From an uncultured Lachnospiraceae bacterium (GTDB lineage: Bacteria > Bacillota > Clostridia > Lachnospirales > Lachnospiraceae): DNA of 41,907 bases. The translations under genes and the position numbers were made by a program. The notes under the pieces were generated by a model that saw nothing but the letters and a program-made list of their open reading frames with translations, was not told the origin of the DNA and ran no database searches. The stretch lies in NCBI GenBank assembly GCA_902783775.1, contig CACZSI010000045.1, positions 1 to 41,907 on the forward strand, in the 5' to 3' direction. Shown here in pieces: positions 1 to 8,750 of the stretch (position 1 is its first letter; every line of letters starts with the position of its first letter).

Positions 1-1289
1 AGATAGTTAACAAAGTTAGTACCTGTATATTGTTTAAATGTAAATGAGAACAATGAATAGTTCATTGAAATATAGTTAGATACAACAGCCATATTTAAAT
101 CTTTGGCATAATTTTCATTGATATAATCTACAGCCTTCTGCATCTTAGCACTGGTCTTTCTCTCGTCCACTTCATCAGAAACTAGCTCATCGAAGTTTTC
201 TATCCATTTTCTAACAACATCCATATAGTCATCAATAGTCTGGAAACTATAAATATCTAAAAGTTCCATAACCTCTTTTTCTTTATTCTTAAGAGATTTA
301 TTATAAACCTTTAAGATAGTGTTGATAATAATTTCCATCTGCTCGTGAAACTCGCTAGTAGAATATTCTCTAGCTTTTACACCTGCCACAAATACCTCTA
401 ACTGCTTTAAGGCATCTGTAAGTTTATTAGAACAAATTAAGTTAGCAGTCTGCATCATAACTTTAACACCATACTGATATTTTTTGTCATATGCTCCTGT
501 ATACAGGGAAGCGTCGATTACCATATCACCGCCAACAAAGGATTCACGTCTCATCTCAGCAGCTTCACAGTATGCCTGTTTTAAATCCATTAGATTATAA
601 TATGTTCTACTAACACCGATGTGGTAGCCTTTAAATTTATCAAGGATTTCCATTTTAGTACGAATATCAGTAAATAATATATCTATGCAATCCTGACCCT
701 GAATAAACATTGAATGGCCTGGGATGACAAAATCATTATCATCATCCGGCTTTGATGCAAAACAGATAGCGCAGAATGAATCATATGGAATATATCTTCC
801 TACTTCATTGCAAATATTTTCAATTTCTGAGCTGGTAACATCATCGTAAAATAGCATATACTTAAGCTGTTGCATAGCCATATTTTTACGTTTAGTTTCC
901 TCATCCATTTTAGTGGAAAGCTGTTTTTCGAATTTCTGCAATACTTCTAAGATTTTCTCACGATCCACAGGCTTTAAAATATATTCCTGTACGCCATTTC
1001 TCATCATTTCCACAGCATATTTAAAATCATCAAATCCGCTGACAGCTGTAATCAAAGGTTTGACATCTAAGTGTGAAACTGCATCTACCAATGCAATTCC
1101 GTCCATCTTAGGCATTCTAATATCTGTAAACATTACATCGATGTCACGCTCTTGTAATATATTTAGGGCCTCTTCGCCATTACTACATTCAATAATTTCT
1201 TCGATTTCGATTCCGGTTCTCTCAATCATTGAACGTATACCTTTTCTTATTAATTTTTCGTCTTCTACTAGTAAAACGGTTCTAATCAT
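1..1289 (-). CDS. YesN-type response regulator with AraC DNA-binding domain (partial, C-terminus off window)
   Basis: This is a transcription factor of a two-component system, activated by phosphorylation from the adjacent kinase. I translated 429 residues before the window edge. The N-terminal receiver domain has the acidic pair D10/E11, phosphoacceptor D56 (in TDIRMPKMDG), switch residue S84 and K105 (YILKP). A long middle region of the YesN type follows. The last ~48 visible residues (from MQKAVDYINENY to TGTNFVNY) match the first helix-turn-helix of an AraC domain; the second is cut off. The ATG is preceded by AAGGAGG, and only one base separates it from the kinase stop codon, so the two genes are translated from one transcript. 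In this family such pairs usually control a neighbouring sugar or peptide ABC transporter, which would lie outside this window (inference). Confidence 0.9.
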   Translation of the reverse strand, partial: MIRTVLLVEDEKLIRKGIRSMIERTGIEIEEIIECSNGEEALNILQERDIDVMFTDIRMPKMDGIALVDAVSHLDVKPLITAVSGFDDFKYAVEMMRNGVQEYILKPVDREKILEVLQKFEKQLSTKMDEETKRKNMAMQQLKYMLFYDDVTSSEIENICNEVGRYIPYDSFCAICFASKPDDDNDFVIPGHSMFIQGQDCIDILFTDIRTKMEILDKFKGYHIGVSRTYYNLMDLKQAYCEAAEMRRESFVGGDMVIDASLYTGAYDKKYQYGVKVMMQTANLICSNKLTDALKQLEVFVAGVKAREYSTSEFHEQMEIIINTILKVYNKSLKNKEKEVMELLDIYSFQTIDDYMDVVRKWIENFDELVSDEVDERKTSAKMQKAVDYINENYAKDLNMAVVSNYISMNYSLFSFTFKQYTGTNFVNY

Positions 1290-1290
1290 A

Positions 1291-3081
1291 CTAAACCTCC
1301 TTGATGCCATCGCCAGGTAAATATAAAACTACTTTAGTGTATTTACCTACTTCCGAAAAGATTTCTAATCCATATTCTTTTCCGAAGTACATTTTAATAC
1401 GCTGATTAACGTTATATAAAGCACGTCCATGCTCTTTGTTATCAATAGCCGATGCATCTAAATTTATGCTTTCTCTTAGTTTGTTTAAAGTCTGTTCATC
1501 CATACCCTCGCCCGCGTCTGAAACCTCTAAATGTATTATACCATTTTTCTCGAAAAGTTTAATATAAATTGAGGTATCTTCGGCTAAGTCTTCTATGCCA
1601 TGGTAAACTGAATTCTCCACCAATGGCTGTAGTGACATTTTAGGAATCTTATAAGAATAATATTCCTCTGGAATATTTAGAGATAATATAATTTCATAAT
1701 CAAATCTCAAATTTAATAAATTAAGATAATTCTTTATATAATTAATCTCTTCTTTTAGCTCTACCATACCGGAATCAGTCCATTTCATACTGTATCTAAA
1801 CATCTGACCTAGGCTGGTTACGGCATCGGATATAGCATAATCTTCCTCTATCTCTGCCATCATCTTAATGGTCTCTAAAACGTTATACATAAAATGAGCG
1901 TTAATTTGGTTTTGGAGAGACTTAATCTGAGCATTTTTTACTAATAACTGTCGCTCGGTATTTTCCTTGTTAAGTTTCTCTAAACTATAAATCATATTAT
2001 TAATCTGGTTAGCCATCTGAGAAATTTCATCCTCGCCGTCCTCGGGAAGCTTGATTTTTTCTCCCTGAGCAATTTTTCTCATATCCATAGTCAATCTGTT
2101 AAATCGCTTAAAGATTCCTCGAATCAAAACAATTAAGATTAAAATGAATAGTATCATTGATAATACTACGACTATCAGATAAGGATACTGGCTATCTAAA
2201 TATGATTGTATCGTGGAGCTGGTATCCTGTATATGAATAAGAGTGGCTCTTAATTGGGACATGTATCTTAGAGAAAATACACATTGGCGATCATTAAATT
2301 TTCCTATAAAGGATTTATTTAATTTATCCGGATTATTAGAGTACTCTTTATATTTCTTTTCTTCTTTTGAGAGTAAATGTTCCTGGTTATCAGGATATGT
2401 GCAATAACCGTTATCTCCTACTAACAGGTAATACTCTCCCTCACCTGGTGAATCAAAGTTTTCAAACATCTCATTGATTCTAGTGGAAACCTCGATAACA
2501 GCCACAATTTCCTTATTATCATCAAACACCGGGCTTATTAAACCTACCAAATGTCTGGCGCTTGGCTCATTAGAATTAGCCATATCAGCATAATCAAATT
2601 CCCAATGCTCGCTTTCGTAGCCCTCATTCCAAGGCATACGCTCTAAACTATCAAAATCATAAAACAATGGACTTTTTTCTATAATATCTGCATTGGCATA
2701 AATACGCACAGTATATAGAGAAGGATTCAACTGTTTTATATTATTAAGTTTATTTAATTCGTTATTATATATATTGGCAACTGTATCACTAGAGAAGGAT
2801 TTGCCATTTTTTATACCCTTAATATAATCAAAAATAGGTGATATATCTTTTACGCTTTTCTGAGACATTTTAATAACATCTTCTAGCTTTGTACTATTGC
2901 TGACATAGGTTTCAATATATGACTTATTAGTATCTACAGCGTTATTTACCGCGTTTCTAGTCATATTAATGGAGATAACCACAGTCCATAAAATCGCACA
3001 AAAAATCATAAAAAATGAAATACTAAGAATAACCTTATGGCTTAAGGATAATTTAAGAAATCTTTTCTTTCTATTTTTCAT
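1291..3081 (-). CDS. YesM-type membrane sensor histidine kinase
   Basis: A 596-residue membrane kinase that senses an extracellular signal and phosphorylates the response regulator encoded just downstream. The order is: short basic N-terminus, membrane segment at about 15-37, an extracellular sensor region of about 260 residues (Cache-like by position, not proven), a second membrane segment at about 301-323, a HAMP linker, the His_kinase domain (PF06580 type) with H396 in NAHFMYNVLETI, and a GHKL ATPase with N490 in the N box (VENSVYHG) and D522 in DAGEG. The H-box has Ala where the family usually has Pro (NPHFLYN). The start follows TAAAGG at a usable spacing. Its promoter and a leader inverted repeat are listed separately. 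Confidence 0.92.
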   Translation of the reverse strand: MKNRKKRFLKLSLSHKVILSISFFMIFCAILWTVVISINMTRNAVNNAVDTNKSYIETYVSNSTKLEDVIKMSQKSVKDISPIFDYIKGIKNGKSFSSDTVANIYNNELNKLNNIKQLNPSLYTVRIYANADIIEKSPLFYDFDSLERMPWNEGYESEHWEFDYADMANSNEPSARHLVGLISPVFDDNKEIVAVIEVSTRINEMFENFDSPGEGEYYLLVGDNGYCTYPDNQEHLLSKEEKKYKEYSNNPDKLNKSFIGKFNDRQCVFSLRYMSQLRATLIHIQDTSSTIQSYLDSQYPYLIVVVLSMILFILILIVLIRGIFKRFNRLTMDMRKIAQGEKIKLPEDGEDEISQMANQINNMIYSLEKLNKENTERQLLVKNAQIKSLQNQINAHFMYNVLETIKMMAEIEEDYAISDAVTSLGQMFRYSMKWTDSGMVELKEEINYIKNYLNLLNLRFDYEIILSLNIPEEYYSYKIPKMSLQPLVENSVYHGIEDLAEDTSIYIKLFEKNGIIHLEVSDAGEGMDEQTLNKLRESINLDASAIDNKEHGRALYNVNQRIKMYFGKEYGLEIFSEVGKYTKVVLYLPGDGIKEV

Positions 3082-3120
3082 AAAAAATACCTTTATTAAA
3101 TTATTTTCGTTCTATAAAAT

Positions 3121-3147
3121 ACCTAAATCCTTTAACTTTATTTAGGT
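3121..3147. repeat. Inverted repeat in leader of the sensor kinase gene
   Basis: Perfect 8-base arms (ACCTAAAT at 3121-3128 and ATTTAGGT at 3140-3147) separated by 11 bases. It lies between the predicted transcription start (near 3156) and the kinase start codon. It could be an operator for an autoregulating factor or an RNA hairpin. It lacks a good U-run on the minus strand, so it is a poor terminator. Confidence 0.5.
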
Positions 3148-3163
3148 ATACAAGTCCTTTAAT

Positions 3164-3172
3164 ATTATATCA
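3164..3172 (-). promoter_or_regulatory. Extended -10 promoter of the two-component operon
   Basis: The minus strand reads TGATATAAT, a perfect TATAAT with the upstream TG of extended -10 promoters. No good -35 is seen at 17-18 bases. It predicts a transcript start near 3156 and a leader of about 75 bases. Confidence 0.55.
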
Positions 3173-3193
3173 CACTAAAGAGTCAGTTTCCAT

Positions 3194-3232
3194 AAAATAG
3201 CTCTATTACTTTTTTTATTTAAGTGCTATTTT
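3194..3232 (-). terminator. Possible weak terminator after the RNase E/G gene
   Basis: Arms AAAATAGC (3194-3201) and GCTATTTT (3225-3232) are perfectly complementary but A+T-rich and enclose a 23-base loop; the distal arm overlaps the stop codon. On the minus strand the hairpin ends in UUUUAU. This is a weak candidate, supported mainly by its place between two transcription units. Confidence 0.3.
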
Positions 3233-4353
3233 TCAAGTATTTCCTTAAGAGGACTCTCCTCTTTTTTTCTAGTGATTTCTCCTAAACCTAAATTAGAAAA
3301 ACCGGCAAAGCTAGCCTTTACATAATCATGATCTAAGAGTTCTTTAATATATGTTTTTAGTTCTAATATATGCTCCTTATTTTCCATATTGATAAAATCA
3401 ACAATAACCATTCCGGAGATATTTCTAATTCTAAGCTGTTTGGCAATCTCGTAGCAGGCTTCTTTATTAACTTTAAATATAGCCTTTTCTCTGTCACGGC
3501 CCACATTGTATTTACCTGTATTTACGTCAATAACAGTCATTGCCTCCGTGTGCTCTATCACTAAATATCCTCCGCAATCAAGCCATACATTAGTGTTTAT
3601 GGCATTGTTGATATTTTTCTGTAGAGAATACTGGTTTAAAAGTGAAACATTAGTTAATTTATTAAATTCACATAAAATATTATATTTTGAAATTTCATTA
3701 AAAAATTCTCTGTCATCAGTTATAATTTTGCTGTCTTCATATGATAGAAATTCCTGGCAATATGCCGCATTAGAATTAGTATTGTAAAGCAATGTCTTAG
3801 GGGCAATATGCTTAAATTTCATAACCAGTTTAGTATATCTTTCAATTAATGAAGCTGCATCAGCCATAATGGCAGCGTTATCCATAGATTTAGCTCTAGT
3901 TCTAACAATAAAACCGAATTCTCTGTTTTTATATCTGGTCATTAATTCTTTTAGTTCTTCTCTTCTATGCTTATCAGATATTTTCTTAGAGATTCCAATC
4001 TCAACATTCCCCACTGTTAAAATAAGGGAAGGTGATTTTAACTGGAATTTAGAAGTTAAGCCGAATTCTTTAGTTTTCATCTTATCTACATTGATCTGGA
4101 CAAGGACTTTATCTCCTATTTTTACATTGCCCATAGTCTCAGATAAAGGTAAAAATCCCTTTACATCATCCTGAATATATACAAATGCAGCATTAATATT
4201 TTTGGCAACAGAATGAACCTGCCCGCAGTAAATACTGCCGATAGGTATTGTGGAAGCTAAATCTTTAATTCTATATAATTCGTCATTTCTAAATTCAAAA
4301 CCCAATAAATGGTCGTTAATTGCTTTTGTTACTACTAGTCTATTCAATGTCAT
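3226..4353 (-). CDS. rng: RNase E/G family endoribonuclease, short form
   Basis: An endoribonuclease of the RNase E/G family, acting on rRNA precursors and mRNA. An S1-like RNA-binding segment occupies about residues 30-110 (IPIGSIYCGQV...GDKVLVQI). The catalytic DNase I-like part carries both metal-binding motifs, VIDVNTG and VDFINM. The protein stops soon after TRKKEESPL at 375 residues. It therefore lacks the CPxC zinc-link region and the C-terminal part that take typical RNase G to about 480 residues. I chose the ATG at 4353 because the protein then begins MTLNRLVVTK, as the family does; an ATG at 4362 is also possible. Neither has a good ribosome binding site. Either start overlaps the upstream gene, so translational coupling is likely. 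Confidence 0.85.
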   Translation of the reverse strand: MTLNRLVVTKAINDHLLGFEFRNDELYRIKDLASTIPIGSIYCGQVHSVAKNINAAFVYIQDDVKGFLPLSETMGNVKIGDKVLVQINVDKMKTKEFGLTSKFQLKSPSLILTVGNVEIGISKKISDKHRREELKELMTRYKNREFGFIVRTRAKSMDNAAIMADAASLIERYTKLVMKFKHIAPKTLLYNTNSNAAYCQEFLSYEDSKIITDDREFFNEISKYNILCEFNKLTNVSLLNQYSLQKNINNAINTNVWLDCGGYLVIEHTEAMTVIDVNTGKYNVGRDREKAIFKVNKEACYEIAKQLRIRNISGMVIVDFINMENKEHILELKTYIKELLDHDYVKASFAGFSNLGLGEITRKKEESPLKEILEK

Positions 4354-5011
4354 ACCCCGCATCTTCTAATGATTTTAATTCTTGGTCTATTTCAAAAAAC
4401 ATATCCAATCTTTCATATTGAACAAAATCAGGCATTGGACGGTTTAAAAACTTTAGTAAAGTTTCAGTAACAAGGCTAGGCTTTAGATTGTTTGAGCTGC
4501 CCTGGGAAACTTTAATATAAACGTAATCATCGCCTGACTTAATATCATAAATTAAAGGTTTTATATCTATTTCCTTTTCGCCTTTTTTAGTCTTTTTAAT
4601 GGCGTTTATGCTACTTTGGCTCATATATTTATCGATATCATCATTAGAAATATCATCAATAAATATTTTATAGGTTGCAGCAGCTAATATAGACATACAA
4701 TTTTTAGCGTTGTCATCTAGCTGTTTAAAGCTTAATACTCTGATATCATCCACACTATGTTTATTCATTAGTTCAATCATCTCTTTACTACTTTTAGTGG
4801 AATTTAGCTTCATATCAAAATATTCGCCATTGCTGGTAAAACCTAAACTTAGAGGCGCAGCAAAAGACATAATCTGATGCGGAGAAAATCCTTCAGAATA
4901 TGCCACGTCAATTCCTGCTCTTCTATTTAATTTCATAAAATAACGCATAATGTCAAGATGTCCTATAAACTTAACATTACCGTGTTTAGAATATCTAACT
5001 CTTACTTTCAA
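4340..5011 (-). CDS. TIGR03936 family (DUF2344) radical-SAM-linked protein
   Basis: A 223-residue protein of the TIGR03936/DUF2344 family. In clostridia it is encoded beside, or fused to, the TIGR03960 radical SAM protein; its biochemical function is not established. The N-terminus (RVRYSKHGNVKFIGHLDIMR) and the segment AYSEGFSPHQIMSFAAPLSLG are hallmarks of the family. The start is a TTG preceded by GGGAG six bases upstream, inside the end of the upstream gene, giving a 17-base overlap. It overlaps the RNase gene at its other end, so the three genes form a coupled block. Confidence 0.87.
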   Translation of the reverse strand: MKVRVRYSKHGNVKFIGHLDIMRYFMKLNRRAGIDVAYSEGFSPHQIMSFAAPLSLGFTSNGEYFDMKLNSTKSSKEMIELMNKHSVDDIRVLSFKQLDDNAKNCMSILAAATYKIFIDDISNDDIDKYMSQSSINAIKKTKKGEKEIDIKPLIYDIKSGDDYVYIKVSQGSSNNLKPSLVTETLLKFLNRPMPDFVQYERLDMFFEIDQELKSLEDAGYDIE

Positions 5012-6860
5012 AACAAACTCCCTGTCCGTAAGATGCTGCTCCGCATCCGCTACATTTCATTCGACAATTAGGGGTAACCTTCATATTTATGGCATTTTCC
5101 CATTCATTCCATAGAAAGTCTCTTGTGACACCGGCATCAATCATATCCCATGGGAAAATTTCATCTTTATCTCTCCTTCTGTGGACATAGAAATCCATAT
5201 CGATGCCTAATTCTTCAATGGCTTCCTCCCATAATTCCTGATTATGGAATTCAGACCAGGCATCATAGATGCCACCTTTTTCATATATATACAATAGTAA
5301 TTGACCAATCCTCCTATCACCTCTAGCTAACAAACCTTCTAGAACACTGATATCGGACTCATGCCAATTATATTTTATACTCTTTTTATTTAATAATGTC
5401 TTTAATTTATCATTTACCAGTTTAGCCTTATCTAGAAATTCTTTAGCAGTGCACATTCTAGCCCATTGGAAAGGTGTAAATGGCTTAGGCACAAAGAAAG
5501 ATGTGCTGGCTGTAATCTGACATTTACCATGTCTTTCTGATTTAGGAACTGTCTCATAATAAAGCTCAGCAGTTTTTTCGCATAAATCCATTATGCCGTC
5601 AATATCCTCTATAGTCTCAGTTGGCTGACCTAGCATAAAATAATATTTAATTTTATTCCAACCACCCTGGAATGCCTGCTTAGCTCCACCTAGAATATCT
5701 TCCTCGGTCAAACCTTTGTTAATTACATTTCTCATACGCTGAGAACCTGCCTCTGGAGCAAAGGTTATGGAAGATTTCTTAACATCCTGAACCTTCTTCA
5801 TTACATCTAATGAGAAAGCATCAACTCTAAGGGATGGCAATGAAATATTAATATAATTTTTATTACATGTATCTATTAAATAATCTAAAAATTCACCTAG
5901 ATGAGAATAGTCACTGGTACTAAGTGAACTTAGAGATATTTCCTCATATCCTGTGGAGGTTAACATTTTATCAGCAGTCTTTTTCAATGTTTCTAAAGAC
6001 TTTTCACGAAGGGGCTTATAAACTGAACCTGCCTGGCAAAAACGACATTCTCTAATACATCCTCTTTGAACCTCTAAAACTAATCTGTCCTGCACAGTCT
6101 TAATAAAAGGAACTAAAGGTTTAGTAGGATATGTCACCTCATCTAAATTTGCGATTACTTTTTTTATCTTTTTTGGGGCATTAGGATTATTAGTTTTTAT
6201 TTCTTTAATGGTATTATCATCATTGTAGATAATATCATAAAAGCATGGTACATAAATTCCAGGAATCTGACATGCATCTTCTAGGAATTTTTTCTTGTTA
6301 TAACCCTTCTTTTTATGTTCTTTATATAAATCAATTAAATCATAATAGCAAGCTTCGCCCTCGCCAATATAAAAGATATCAAAAAAATCGGCTATAGGCT
6401 CTGCATTGTAGGCACAAGGGCCTCCGCCTATCACCAATGGAAAATCCTCACTTCTATCCTTTGATAAAAGTGGAATGTTTGATAAATCTAATATCTGTAA
6501 TATATTTGTGTAACACATTTCGTACTGTAATGTGATGCCTAAGAAATCAAATTCTTTTATAGGAGTTTTAGTCTCTAGAGAAAATAATTCAATATTATTT
6601 TCGCTCATCTCCTTATCCATATCCACCCAAGGTGAATAAACGCGCTCACAGTAAGTGTCATCTCTACGGTTTAGGTAATCATAGATAATCTGAATACCTA
6701 AATGGCTCATTCCAACTTCGTAAACATCAGGAAAGCACATAGCAAAGCGCACATCCATTTCGGATGTGTTCTTTACTACCATGTTATATTCTCCACCTAA
6801 ATATCTGGCGGGTTTTTCTACGCGCATTAAAATGTCATCTCTAACGATTTGTTTGCTCAT
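4995..6860 (-). CDS. TIGR03960 family B12-binding radical SAM protein
   Basis: A 621-residue radical SAM enzyme of the TIGR03960 family; the substrate is unknown, and its regular neighbourhood with RNase E/G suggests an RNA- or translation-related role (inference). The N-terminal third has a cobalamin-binding-like fold (DVYEVGMSHLGIQIIYDYLNR, GGGPCAYNAEP). The radical SAM cluster motif is CIRECRFC in the middle, followed by the SLSSLSTSDY segment. The C-terminus has a second cysteine group, CRMKCSGCG. GAGGAATA stands before the ATG. Only nine bases separate it from hisIE, so it is probably transcribed with the histidine genes. Confidence 0.9.
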   Translation of the reverse strand: MSKQIVRDDILMRVEKPARYLGGEYNMVVKNTSEMDVRFAMCFPDVYEVGMSHLGIQIIYDYLNRRDDTYCERVYSPWVDMDKEMSENNIELFSLETKTPIKEFDFLGITLQYEMCYTNILQILDLSNIPLLSKDRSEDFPLVIGGGPCAYNAEPIADFFDIFYIGEGEACYYDLIDLYKEHKKKGYNKKKFLEDACQIPGIYVPCFYDIIYNDDNTIKEIKTNNPNAPKKIKKVIANLDEVTYPTKPLVPFIKTVQDRLVLEVQRGCIRECRFCQAGSVYKPLREKSLETLKKTADKMLTSTGYEEISLSSLSTSDYSHLGEFLDYLIDTCNKNYINISLPSLRVDAFSLDVMKKVQDVKKSSITFAPEAGSQRMRNVINKGLTEEDILGGAKQAFQGGWNKIKYYFMLGQPTETIEDIDGIMDLCEKTAELYYETVPKSERHGKCQITASTSFFVPKPFTPFQWARMCTAKEFLDKAKLVNDKLKTLLNKKSIKYNWHESDISVLEGLLARGDRRIGQLLLYIYEKGGIYDAWSEFHNQELWEEAIEELGIDMDFYVHRRRDKDEIFPWDMIDAGVTRDFLWNEWENAINMKVTPNCRMKCSGCGAASYGQGVCFESKS

Positions 6861-6869
6861 TATTCCTCA

Positions 6870-8141
6870 CTATCTTCTAGATAATTCTGTAGTGATATCC
6901 TTCCAGGATACCCCCTTTTCAACCATAAGAACCATTACGTGATATAGGAAATCTGAAATCTCATATTTGATTTCCTGAGGATCAGGATTCTTAGCTGCAA
7001 TAACAATTTCAGTACACTCTTCACCTACTTTTTTAAGAATCTTATCGATACCTTTATCAAATAGATAGTTAGTATATGAACCGTCCTTAGGATTCTTCTT
7101 TCTGTCAAGGATTACATTAAATGTCTCCTCAAACACCTTCATTGGGTTAGAATTATCATAGTCCTCTTTTACAATATTGTTAAAGAAGCATGTATCAGCT
7201 CCGGTATGGCATGGTACACCAACCTGTCTAACCTTAGCTAACATAGTATCCTTATCACAGTCCATTGTTAACTCTTTTACATACTGATAATGACCTGAAG
7301 TCATACCCTTAACCCAAATCTCATCTCTGCTTCTACTATAATATGTCATTTTTCCGGTTTTCATTGTCATATTAAAAGCTTCTTCAGTCATATATGCTAA
7401 CATTAAAACTTTATCTGTTTTATAATCCTGAACAATTACAGGAATCATTCCGTCTTTATTTAGCTTAAAGTCAGAAAACTTCATGCTGCTCTCAAAGATA
7501 TTAGTGTTAACGCCCTCGCTCTTTAGCTGTGACTTGAAATTAAAGAAATCAAATTCATTGTCAAAGCTAGATTCCACAATACCATAAGTTTTCTTTGTCT
7601 TAGCAAATTCTACTAAATCATTGAATGCAAAAGTCTCATTATATGGAAGTACCTTTAAGCCATATTTTAAGCACTCTTCAGCACATCCATCTGCAATTAC
7701 CAATGACACGCCTGAATACTTAAACTGCTTAATATTCTCGTAGTCATAGCCTTTGTCAACCTTAATAGCAATCTTATCATTGCCAAATCTCTCAGCGGCT
7801 TCCTCGATTAACTCAATATTAGACTCTTTTGTGGAATCTAAGAAAATCTTATAAGCTCCGGCATAAAGATATTTTTTAACATCCTCTAGACGTTTAATAT
7901 TTCCACCTACAATCATAGGAATATCTACTGAATCAGCCATCTTAATAACTGTTCCAATATTAGCATCATGCTCTGCATCATTTGATGAGTAGTCAAAGAT
8001 TAATATTGAGTCTGCTCCGTGATTGTTATATGAAACAGCTAGCTCCACAGCATCGCCGTCTCCTAAAATATCCTTTGTATCTTTTTTAACGCACTGGCCA
8101 TTATATAAATAAATAGCCGGCATTAGTTTAAATTTCCCCAT
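6870..8141 (-). CDS. hisIE: HisIE bifunctional histidine enzyme with an N-terminal HisF-like domain
   Basis: Catalyses steps 2 and 3 of histidine synthesis: removal of pyrophosphate from phosphoribosyl-ATP (HisE) and opening of phosphoribosyl-AMP (HisI). HisI lies at about residues 218-325, with WVKGMTSGHYQYV and the zinc-binding D/C groups in MDCDKDT and VPCHTGADTC. HisE is at about 330-423 (KKVGEECTEIVIAAKN). The first ~200 residues resemble HisF/HisA (DGDAVELAVSYNNHGAD, VGGNIKRLEDVKKYLYAGA). However, HisF's IPCLDVKDG reads MPAIYLYNG here, so the first catalytic Asp is Tyr, and the second half of the barrel is hardly recognisable. The domain is probably structural or regulatory. The start overlaps the hisB stop as TAATG. 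The hisF, hisH, hisA and hisC genes are not in this window. Confidence 0.92.
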   Translation of the reverse strand: MGKFKLMPAIYLYNGQCVKKDTKDILGDGDAVELAVSYNNHGADSILIFDYSSNDAEHDANIGTVIKMADSVDIPMIVGGNIKRLEDVKKYLYAGAYKIFLDSTKESNIELIEEAAERFGNDKIAIKVDKGYDYENIKQFKYSGVSLVIADGCAEECLKYGLKVLPYNETFAFNDLVEFAKTKKTYGIVESSFDNEFDFFNFKSQLKSEGVNTNIFESSMKFSDFKLNKDGMIPVIVQDYKTDKVLMLAYMTEEAFNMTMKTGKMTYYSRSRDEIWVKGMTSGHYQYVKELTMDCDKDTMLAKVRQVGVPCHTGADTCFFNNIVKEDYDNSNPMKVFEETFNVILDRKKNPKDGSYTNYLFDKGIDKILKKVGEECTEIVIAAKNPDPQEIKYEISDFLYHVMVLMVEKGVSWKDITTELSRR

Positions 8142-8728
8142 TATAATGTTCCTTTCGTTGATAATACTCCATTAATTCTGTCGTTGATACGTGTAGCCTC
8201 ATCTAAGCTCTTTCCGAAGGCTTTAAATAATGCTTCTATCATGTGGTGATTATTTCCACTATTTAAAATCTTTAGATGTAAGTTCATACCAATAGTATAT
8301 GTTAGTGCATAGAAAAATTCCTTAACCATTTCTGTATCAAAGTATCCTACTCTGTCTGTAGTAAATTCAGCATCGAATACTAAGTATGGTCTGTTTGATA
8401 AATCTAGGGCACATAGAGCTAAAGTCTCGTCCATAGGTAACATAATAGAACCGTATCTATTAATAGATTTTTTATCGCCTAATGCGTTTCTAATAGCGAC
8501 ACCTAGGGCAATACCTGTATCTTCTATTGTGTGGTGACAATCTACATGAAGGTCTCCTGTTACTTTAACTGACAAATTAAATAGTCCGTGTCTGGCAAAG
8601 CTATTTAACATGTGATCAAAAAATCCGATACCTGTATCAATGTCTGTCTTGCCATCACCATCTAAATTAATTGTGACAAATATTTTGGTTTCATTAGTCT
8701 CTCTGGCACATTCGCCTGTTCTTCCCAT
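8141..8728 (-). CDS. hisB: Imidazoleglycerol-phosphate dehydratase
   Basis: Dehydrates imidazole glycerol phosphate to imidazole acetol phosphate in histidine synthesis. The two manganese-binding repeats are visible as DCHHTIEDTG and NNHHMIEALFKAFG, together with the N-terminal GIGFFDHML. There is no fused histidinol phosphatase domain, so this is the 195-residue monofunctional form. I start at the ATG at 8728. The longer frame would begin with a GTG at 8737, but that GTG is part of the AGGTGA ribosome binding site that serves the ATG. It sits between hisD and hisIE in the operon. Confidence 0.95.
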   Translation of the reverse strand: MGRTGECARETNETKIFVTINLDGDGKTDIDTGIGFFDHMLNSFARHGLFNLSVKVTGDLHVDCHHTIEDTGIALGVAIRNALGDKKSINRYGSIMLPMDETLALCALDLSNRPYLVFDAEFTTDRVGYFDTEMVKEFFYALTYTIGMNLHLKILNSGNNHHMIEALFKAFGKSLDEATRINDRINGVLSTKGTL

Positions 8729-8750
8729 AAATATCACCTGCCTTTCATAA

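Noticed and set aside
913-1320. 135-codon plus-strand open frame opposite the response regulator
   Set aside because: The opposite strand encodes a full receiver domain with all catalytic residues; this frame has no family features.
8729-8737. GTG start for hisB at 8737
   Set aside because: That GTG is part of the AGGTGA ribosome binding site serving the ATG at 8728.
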